Positions 58,284 to 64,000 of a DNA stretch of 64,000 nucleotides are shown piece by piece; within the stretch, counting starts at the first letter, position 1; every line of letters starts with the position of its first letter. Origin of the DNA: Microbacterium sp. MYb66 (GTDB lineage: Bacteria; Actinomycetota; Actinomycetes; Actinomycetales; Microbacteriaceae). The notes under the pieces are model-generated. The model did no database searches, was not told where the DNA came from, and saw nothing but the letters and a program-made list of their open reading frames with translations. Made by a program: the position numbers and the translations under genes. Where the stretch lies: the NCBI RefSeq assembly GCF_002979435.1, contig NZ_PCOV01000004.1:62001-126000 (forward strand), in the 5' to 3' direction.

Positions 58284-59750
58284 ATGAGCACTCAGACCGA
58301 ACAGGCGCTCCTAGACAGCATCCCCACCGGCCTCTTCATCGGCGGCCAGTGGATCGACGGCGAGACCGGTGGCACCTTCGACGTGCAGGACCCCGCGACC
58401 GGCACCGTGATCCGGACGATCGCCGACGCGACGCCGGCCGACGGCCTCCGGGCCCTCGACGCCGCGGTCGCCGCTCAGGACGAGTGGGCTGCGACCGCTC
58501 CCCGGGTGCGCAGCGAGATCCTCCGCCGCGCCTTCGACCTCGTGCAGGAGCACAAGGAGGACCTGGCGCTGCTCATGACGCTCGAGATGGGCAAGCCGCT
58601 CGCCGAGGCGCGTGGCGAGGTCGTCTACGGCGGCGAGTTCCTGCGCTGGTTCAGCGAGGAGGCCGTCCGCATCAGCGGCCGCTACGGGATCAACCCCGAG
58701 GGCACCGGCCACATGGTCGTGTCGCAGCGTCCGGTCGGACCCTCGTTCTTCGTGACGCCGTGGAACTTCCCGTTCGCGATGGCGACCCGCAAGATCGCGC
58801 CCGCCCTGGCCGCGGGCTGCACCGTGGTGATCAAGCCCCCGGCACTCACCCCGCTGACGACGATCTTCTTCGTCTCGCTGCTCGAGAAGGCGGGCCTCCC
58901 CGCGGGCGTCGTCAACGTCGTGCAGACGTCGAAGTCCAGCGCGCTGTCGGCGCCGATCATCGCCGACCCGCGTCTGCGCAAGCTCTCCTTCACCGGATCG
59001 ACGGAGGTCGGCCGCAAGCTCATCGCCCAGGCGGCCGAGGGCGTGCTGCGCGTGTCGATGGAGCTCGGTGGCAACGCGCCGTTCGTGGTGTTCGACGACG
59101 CCGACCTCGACAAGGCCGTGGACGGCGCGCTCGCCGCGAAGTTCCGCAACATCGGGCAGGCCTGCACCGCGGCCAACCGCTTCATCGTGCACAAGGATGT
59201 CGCGGGCGAGTTCGCCACGCGCGTCACCGAGCGTGTCAACAGCATGAAGATCGGCCGTGGCACCGAGGACGGCGTCTCGATCGGCCCGCTCATCGACGCG
59301 GATGCCGTCGCCAAGGCCGGCGAGCTCGTCGACGAGGCCGTCGGTCGCGGTGCGACGCTGCTCGCCGGCGGCAAGGCCGTCGAGGGCACGGGCACCTTCT
59401 ACGAGCCCACCGTGCTCACCGACGTCGTCGCCGGCAGCGCGATCCTCCGCGAGGAGATCTTCGGGCCGGTGCTCGCGATCGCGACGTTCGAGGACGAGGA
59501 CGAGGCCGTGCGTCTGGCGAACGACACCGAGTACGGACTCGTCTCCTACGTCTTCACCGAGAACCTGCAGCGCGGGCAGCGGATGATCGACAAGCTCGAG
59601 ACCGGCATGATGGGTCTCAACGTGGGCGTGGTCTCCAACGCCGCGGCTCCCTTCGGCGGCGTCAAGCAGTCCGGCGTCGGCCGCGAGGGCGGGTTCGAGG
59701 GCATCCACGAGTACCTGTCGACCAAGTACACACTGATCCCCGTCTCCTGA
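58284..59750 (+). CDS. gabD: Succinate-semialdehyde dehydrogenase
   Basis: 488 residues. An NAD(P)-dependent aldehyde dehydrogenase with catalytic Glu in MELGGNAPFVVFDD and catalytic Cys in FRNIGQACTAANRF, and the NAD-contact motif SFTGSTEVGRKL. It resembles GabD, which oxidises succinate semialdehyde to succinate, the last step of GABA degradation. The ATG follows AGAAAGAGAATC. Confidence 0.9.
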   Translation: MSTQTEQALLDSIPTGLFIGGQWIDGETGGTFDVQDPATGTVIRTIADATPADGLRALDAAVAAQDEWAATAPRVRSEILRRAFDLVQEHKEDLALLMTLEMGKPLAEARGEVVYGGEFLRWFSEEAVRISGRYGINPEGTGHMVVSQRPVGPSFFVTPWNFPFAMATRKIAPALAAGCTVVIKPPALTPLTTIFFVSLLEKAGLPAGVVNVVQTSKSSALSAPIIADPRLRKLSFTGSTEVGRKLIAQAAEGVLRVSMELGGNAPFVVFDDADLDKAVDGALAAKFRNIGQACTAANRFIVHKDVAGEFATRVTERVNSMKIGRGTEDGVSIGPLIDADAVAKAGELVDEAVGRGATLLAGGKAVEGTGTFYEPTVLTDVVAGSAILREEIFGPVLAIATFEDEDEAVRLANDTEYGLVSYVFTENLQRGQRMIDKLETGMMGLNVGVVSNAAAPFGGVKQSGVGREGGFEGIHEYLSTKYTLIPVS

Positions 59751-59757
59751 CTTCCGA

Positions 59758-59785
59758 TGCGGGGCCCGCACCGCCGGGCCCCGCA
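59758..59785 (+). terminator. Intercistronic hairpin between the two aldehyde dehydrogenase genes
   Basis: A perfect 11-bp stem (59758-59768 with 59775-59785) with a 6-base loop lies 8 bases after the gabD stop. There is no T-run. Confidence 0.55.
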
Positions 59786-59806
59786 CACCACACGAGAGGA
59801 CATGTC

Positions 59807-61171
59807 ATGACCGACTACGCCGTCATCAACCCCGCCACCGGAGAGACGCTGGCGTCCTTCGACACCTTCACGGATGCGCAGATCGAAGAGGCCGTCGCGG
59901 CCGCCGACGAGGCCCACCGCGAGTGGTCCCGCTCGTCGACGGTCGCCGAGCGCGCGGCCCTGGTGCGCCGTGCGGCCGAGCTGCACAGAGAACGTCGCGA
60001 AGAGCTCGCCGACATCTTCGTGCGCGAGATGGGCAAGCCCCGCGAGGCCGCTCTCGGTGAGGTCGACTTCGCCGCCGACATCGCCGAGTACTACGCCGAC
60101 CAGGCGGAGTCGATCATGGCCGATCAGCCGATCGCGATCCTGGGGGAGGGGTCGGCCATCATCCGCCGTTCCTCGCTCGGCCCGCTCGTCGGGATCATGC
60201 CGTGGAACTTCCCGGCGTACCAGATCGTGCGCTTCGCCGCTCCCAACCTGATCGTCGGCAACACGATCCTGCTGAAGCCCGCGCCGCAGTGCCCGGAGTC
60301 CTCGACCGCGATCGAGAAGATCTACCACGACGCCGGTTTCCCGAAGGGCGCCTACCAGAACGTGCTCGCGACCAACGAGCAGATCGCGACGATGATCGCC
60401 GACCCGCGCGTGCAGGGCGTCTCGCTCACCGGTTCCGAGCGTGCAGGCGCCGCTGTCGCCGAGATCGCCGGCCGCAACCTCAAGAAGGTCGCGCTCGAGC
60501 TGGGCGGGTCCGACCCGTTCATCGTGCTCTCGACCGATGACCTGGATGCGACCGTGCAGGCCGGCGTCGACGCACGTCTCGACAACAACGGCCAGGCCTG
60601 CAACGGCGCCAAGCGCTTCATCGTCGTCGACGGGCTGTACGACGCGTTCGTGGAGAAGTTCACGGAGAAGATGGCCGCCGTCGAGGCGACGGATCCCACG
60701 CTCGACGACACGGTCCTCGGACCGGTCTCCTCCGAGACGGCAGCGGAGAACCTGCAGAAGCAGATCGATCAGGCGGTGGAGCAGGGCGCGACGCTGCTCA
60801 CCGGCGGCACCCGCGACGGTGCGTTCTTCGCTCCGACCGTGCTCGCCGATGTGACGCCCGAGATGAACGTGTACCGCGAGGAGCTCTTCGGCCCGGCGGC
60901 GGTCGTCTACCGCGTGGCTGACGAGGATGCAGCGGTCGAGCTCGCGAACGACACCACGTTCGGCCTCGGCTCCTACGTCTTCACGACGGACGCCGAGCAG
61001 GCCGAGCGTGTGGCCGACAAGATCGAGGCGGGCATGGTCTACGTCAACCTCGTGCTGGCCGACAGCCCCGAGCTGCCCTTCGGCGGCGTGAAGCGCAGCG
61101 GCACCGCCCGCGAGCTGGGACATCTGGCCGCAGACGAGTTCGTCAACAAGAAGCTCATCCGCATCGGCTGA
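59807..61171 (+). CDS. Second aldehyde dehydrogenase (succinate-semialdehyde or 4-aminobutanal dehydrogenase type)
   Basis: 454 residues. Catalytic Glu in LELGGSDPFIVLS and catalytic Cys in NNGQACNGAKRF; NAD-contact segment SLTGSERAGAAV. Related to the SSADH/GabD2 group. In this cluster it may do the 4-aminobutanal-to-GABA step that the other dehydrogenase cannot, or be a second SSADH. The ATG at 59807 follows GAGAGGACATGTC. Confidence 0.85.
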   Translation: MTDYAVINPATGETLASFDTFTDAQIEEAVAAADEAHREWSRSSTVAERAALVRRAAELHRERREELADIFVREMGKPREAALGEVDFAADIAEYYADQAESIMADQPIAILGEGSAIIRRSSLGPLVGIMPWNFPAYQIVRFAAPNLIVGNTILLKPAPQCPESSTAIEKIYHDAGFPKGAYQNVLATNEQIATMIADPRVQGVSLTGSERAGAAVAEIAGRNLKKVALELGGSDPFIVLSTDDLDATVQAGVDARLDNNGQACNGAKRFIVVDGLYDAFVEKFTEKMAAVEATDPTLDDTVLGPVSSETAAENLQKQIDQAVEQGATLLTGGTRDGAFFAPTVLADVTPEMNVYREELFGPAAVVYRVADEDAAVELANDTTFGLGSYVFTTDAEQAERVADKIEAGMVYVNLVLADSPELPFGGVKRSGTARELGHLAADEFVNKKLIRIG

Positions 61172-61190
61172 CGCTCTCGCCCTGAAGAGT

Positions 61191-61232
61191 CAAAGAACGC
61201 CGCCTCCAGGCCTCAGGAGGCGGCGTTCTTTG
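61191..61232 (+). terminator. Terminator of the putrescine/GABA cluster
   Basis: A perfect 17-bp stem (61191-61207 with 61216-61232) with an 8-base loop, the right arm ending in GTTCTTTG. It ends the operon 19 bases after the last stop. Confidence 0.85.
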
Positions 61233-61332
61233 GCTCCTCGCCTGCTGCTTATGTCGTTCTGCACGGCAGCACACGCGGGAAGGGTGTGCACAGCACGTGG
61301 GGCTGGCGCACGCCCCAGTCGTGCGCAGAGGT

Positions 61333-61338
61333 CAAGAT
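61333..61338 (+). promoter_or_regulatory. -10-like box before the AbiEi/DUF559-like gene
   Basis: CAAGAT ends 6 bases before the ATG at 61345 with no Shine-Dalgarno; a weaker example of the leaderless layout. Confidence 0.35.
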
Positions 61339-61344
61339 CGGCGG

Positions 61345-62235
61345 ATGCATCCATCGCCACTGCCCTCCGGGACTCCGATCGGCTTCACCGTCGCCGATGC
61401 GCTCGCACGGGGAATCACCCCGCGCCGTCTGCGAGCGAAGGATCTCTCGAGCCCCTTCCACGGCACGCGTGCTCGCAGACGGCTCGTCGGCGCGGAGACC
61501 GTATCCCTGCTGTTGGCAGCGCTTCCGCCGCACGCGTTCGTGTGCGGCACGACGGCCGCCTGCCTGTGGGGATTGCCACTGGCTGCGCAGCATGAAGCGG
61601 AGGCGTGGGCGCGACCGCGAATCGGCGTGCCCTCGGAGGAGACCCGAATTCGCAGGACGGGTGTTCTCGGTCATCGGCTCGCGTTGGAAAGTGGCGACGT
61701 GGTGCCACGCCGAGGTCTGGCCGTGTTGTCGCCTGCCCGGATGTGGGTGGACGTGTCTCGCGTCCTGCGTCTGCCGCGGTTCCTCGCCCTCACGGATGCG
61801 CTCCTCAGTACCCGGCATCCGCTCGTCTCGGCGGAGGAACTCGCACGTCATCATGAACGATTCGCGGGTGGCCGCGGGGCGAGGGTGCGGCAGCGCGCGC
61901 TCGAACTGGCAGATGGTCGGGCCGAGTCCCCGCGCGAATCCATGGTGCGGCTGATTCTGATCGAGGCGGGGCTCCCGCGTCCGGAGTGCAATGTCGAGAT
62001 CTGGCACGATCGCCGATTCGTGGCGCGAGTCGACATGCTGTACGCCGACGAATGGCTCATCATCGAGTACGACGGGGATCACCACCGAGATCCTCATCAG
62101 TGGAGTCGGGATCAGATCCGCCGCGCCGAGCTCGAATCGCTCGGCTATCGCATGATCGTGGTCACCCGCCGAGATTTCGACGATCCCGATGCGCTCGTGC
62201 GCCGGATTCGTCGTCTGCTCACGGCGGCTCGTTGA
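61345..62235 (+). CDS. AbiEi-like N-terminus with DUF559/Vsr-type nuclease-fold C-terminus
   Basis: 296 residues from ATG 61345 (MHPSPLPSGTPIGFTVADALARGITPRRLRAKDL). The N-terminal part resembles the winged-helix region of type IV AbiEi antitoxin-like proteins. The C-terminal part has RRFVARVDMLYADEWLIIEYDGDHHRD, the D...ExDGxxH pattern of DUF559/PD-(D/E)xK nuclease folds. No partner toxin is adjacent. Such orphans are common in Microbacteriaceae; function unknown. An upstream ATG at 61297 would add 16 residues. Confidence 0.75.
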   Translation: MHPSPLPSGTPIGFTVADALARGITPRRLRAKDLSSPFHGTRARRRLVGAETVSLLLAALPPHAFVCGTTAACLWGLPLAAQHEAEAWARPRIGVPSEETRIRRTGVLGHRLALESGDVVPRRGLAVLSPARMWVDVSRVLRLPRFLALTDALLSTRHPLVSAEELARHHERFAGGRGARVRQRALELADGRAESPRESMVRLILIEAGLPRPECNVEIWHDRRFVARVDMLYADEWLIIEYDGDHHRDPHQWSRDQIRRAELESLGYRMIVVTRRDFDDPDALVRRIRRLLTAAR

Positions 62236-62334
62236 GGTGAGAAGCCAAAGGAAGTCGGCTGCTGAGGTTTGCGAGCGACGTTTCTTGACCTCTCAGCGTG
62301 GGCGTAGCCCCGCCCCGCACGAGCGCCTCGGGCG

Positions 62335-62340
62335 TAGGGT
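62335..62340 (+). promoter_or_regulatory. -10 box of a leaderless poxB transcript
   Basis: TAGGGT ends 6 bases before the ATG at 62347. No Shine-Dalgarno is present. Confidence 0.5.
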
Positions 62341-62346
62341 CGAAGT

Positions 62347-64000
62347 ATGGCCAACGTCGCTGAGAACATCGTCAAGACTCTGCACGCCAACGGGATCGAC
62401 CGTGTCTACGGCATCCCGGGGGACTCGCTGAACGGCTTCACGGATGCGCTGCGCAAGGACGGCACCATCCGCTGGGTGCACGTGCGGCATGAGGAGTCCG
62501 CCGCCTTCGCCGCCGCCGCGGACGCCGCCACGACCGGGGAGCTCGCGGTCGTCGCCGGATCCTGCGGACCGGGGAACCTGCACCTGATCAACGGGCTGTA
62601 CGACGCCAACCGCTCCCGCGTTCCGGTGCTGGCGATCGCCGCGCACATCCCCACCACCGAGATCGGCACCGGGTACTTCCAGGAGACGCATCCGCAGGAG
62701 CTCTTCCGCGAGTGCAGCGTCTACGTCGAATACGTCGCCGACCCGAAGCAGATGCCGCGGCTGCTGGAGATCGCCATGCGCGCCGCGATCGAGCAGCGGG
62801 GCGTCGCGGTGCTCGTGATCCCCGGCGACGTCGCCCTCGCCGACATCGCCGATGACCGTGCCGTCGTGATCGAGCGTGCGCAGCCCGTGGTGGTGCCCAA
62901 CGCGGCCGAGCTCGAGAAGGCGGCGACACTGCTGAACGCCGCGAAGAAGGTCACGATCCTCGCCGGAGCCGGTGTTGAGGGTGCGCACGACGAGGTGATC
63001 GCCCTCGCCGACAAGCTGGGTGCGCCGATCGTGCACGCCCTCCGCGGCAAGGAGTTCATCGAGTACGACAACCCGTTCGACGTCGGGATGACGGGTCTCC
63101 TGGGCTTCGCCTCCGGGTTCCGCGCCATGGAGGCCGCCGATGCCCTGTTGGTGCTGGGCAGCGACTTCCCGTACGAGCAGTTCTATCCGGACGGCGCGAC
63201 CACGATCCAGGTCGACATCCGCGGCGCGCAGCTCGGCAAGCGGCATCCGCTCGATCTGGGTCTGGTCGGCGATGTCCGCGCGACGGCCGAGGCCCTCCTG
63301 CCCCGGGTTGCGAGGAAGGACGATCGCGGACACCTCGACGATGCCATCGCGCACTACCGCAAGACCAGGAAGAAGCTCGACGAGCTCGCGGTGCCCGCCA
63401 AGGGCAAGCGGCCGATCCATCCTCAGTACCTGGCACGGCTCCTCGACGAGTACGCGGCTGACGACGCGATCTTCACCGCGGACGTGGGGTCGCCGACCGT
63501 ATGGGCGGCACGCTACCTCTCGATGACCGAGCAGCGTCGCCTGATCGGCTCCTTCACCCACGGCTCCATGGCCAACGCGCTGATGCACGGCATCGGGGCG
63601 CAGGTCGCGCACCCGGGCCGGCAGGTCGTCGCGCTCGCCGGCGACGGCGGACTGTCGATGATGCTCGGCGAACTCCTCACCCTGACGCAGAACAAACTGC
63701 CGGTGAAGACGATCGTGGTGAACAACTCGTCGCTGAACTTCGTCGAGCTGGAGATGAAGGCCGCAGGCTTCGTCACGTACGGGACCGGACTCGAGAACCC
63801 GAGCTTCGCCGCGATCGCCGAGGCGATGGGGATCTTCGCCCGCCGCGTGGAGCGCAGCGAGGACCTCCCGGATGCGGTGCGCGAGGTTCTCGCCCACGAC
63901 GGTCCCGCTCTGCTCGACGTCGTGACCGAACGGCAGGAGCTCTCCATGCCGCCCGCGATCGAGGCCGCGCAGGTCAAGGGCTTCGCGCTGTATGCGATCC
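62347..64000 (+). CDS. poxB: Pyruvate:quinone oxidoreductase (PoxB-like), 3' end cut by the window
   Basis: 551 residues are visible; the family usually has about 575, so only a short C-terminus (the lipid-binding end in PoxB) is missing. A thiamine-diphosphate enzyme that oxidatively decarboxylates pyruvate to acetate and CO2 and passes electrons to quinone. Seen: YGIPGDSLNGF, catalytic Glu in VRHEESAAFAAAADA, and the ThDP motif AGDGGLSMMLGELLTLTQNKLPVKTIVVNN split over about residues 435-465. FAD-binding middle domain present. Confidence 0.93.
   Translation, partial: MANVAENIVKTLHANGIDRVYGIPGDSLNGFTDALRKDGTIRWVHVRHEESAAFAAAADAATTGELAVVAGSCGPGNLHLINGLYDANRSRVPVLAIAAHIPTTEIGTGYFQETHPQELFRECSVYVEYVADPKQMPRLLEIAMRAAIEQRGVAVLVIPGDVALADIADDRAVVIERAQPVVVPNAAELEKAATLLNAAKKVTILAGAGVEGAHDEVIALADKLGAPIVHALRGKEFIEYDNPFDVGMTGLLGFASGFRAMEAADALLVLGSDFPYEQFYPDGATTIQVDIRGAQLGKRHPLDLGLVGDVRATAEALLPRVARKDDRGHLDDAIAHYRKTRKKLDELAVPAKGKRPIHPQYLARLLDEYAADDAIFTADVGSPTVWAARYLSMTEQRRLIGSFTHGSMANALMHGIGAQVAHPGRQVVALAGDGGLSMMLGELLTLTQNKLPVKTIVVNNSSLNFVELEMKAAGFVTYGTGLENPSFAAIAEAMGIFARRVERSEDLPDAVREVLAHDGPALLDVVTERQELSMPPAIEAAQVKGFALYAI

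Overview
The window is high-GC DNA with actinobacterial gene order and codon use. Protein relatedness, leaderless starts and above all a riboflavin-degradation locus resembling the one described in Microbacterium maritypicum G10 point to Microbacterium (Microbacteriaceae). This assignment rests on recognition of gene families, not on a database search. No rRNA, tRNA, CRISPR array, insertion sequence or prophage was seen.

Bases 1-30000 hold the translation core, all on the + strand: rpsL-rpsG-fusA-tuf, a small Rv0909-type antitoxin-like gene, a 6.9-kb gene for a giant LPXTG-anchored surface protein, a 0.8-kb gap with a run of predicted hairpins, the S10 operon (rpsJ to rplE), the spc operon (rpsH to rplO), secY-adk-map, a membrane-anchored DsbA-like gene, and infA-rpmJ-rpsM-rpsK-rpoA-rplQ. 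S14 (rpsN/rpsZ) is absent between rplE and rpsH, where a 13-bp-stem hairpin lies instead. S4 (rpsD) is absent between rpsK and rpoA.

Bases 30000-44400 are metabolic: an acyl-CoA synthetase, a TauE/SafE exporter, a HadA/HadB-like dehydratase pair followed by murB, a VOC protein converging on a small membrane protein, an aspartate-type aminotransferase, alanine dehydrogenase divergent from an Lrp/AsnC regulator, and the glyoxylate shunt (aceA-aceB) divergent from a RamB/ScfR-type regulator. A small secreted protein of unknown function follows.

Bases 44520-51249 form the most notable locus. An ABC importer (lipoprotein, ATPase, permease), a flavin-dependent LLM-family enzyme (RcaE, riboflavin lyase), a ribokinase (RcaD), a PadR regulator, a flavin reductase (RcaB) and a stand-alone riboflavin kinase (RcaA) together make a complete scheme. 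Riboflavin is imported, FMN is made and reduced, the ribityl chain is cleaved off to leave lumichrome, and the released ribose is phosphorylated. The palindrome TAGTCAA-N2-TTGACTA occurs before both operons and is probably the PadR operator.

Bases 51368-61171 form a putrescine/GABA catabolic cluster: PucR regulator, gabT, putrescine oxidase, tandem-Usp protein, APC permease and two aldehyde dehydrogenases. Together they can take putrescine through 4-aminobutanal, GABA and succinate semialdehyde to succinate. The window ends with an orphan AbiEi-like/DUF559-type protein and a poxB-like pyruvate:quinone oxidoreductase gene cut by the window edge.

At least ten genes have a TANNNT-like -10 box ending 6-7 bases before the start codon and no Shine-Dalgarno sequence, which indicates leaderless mRNAs.
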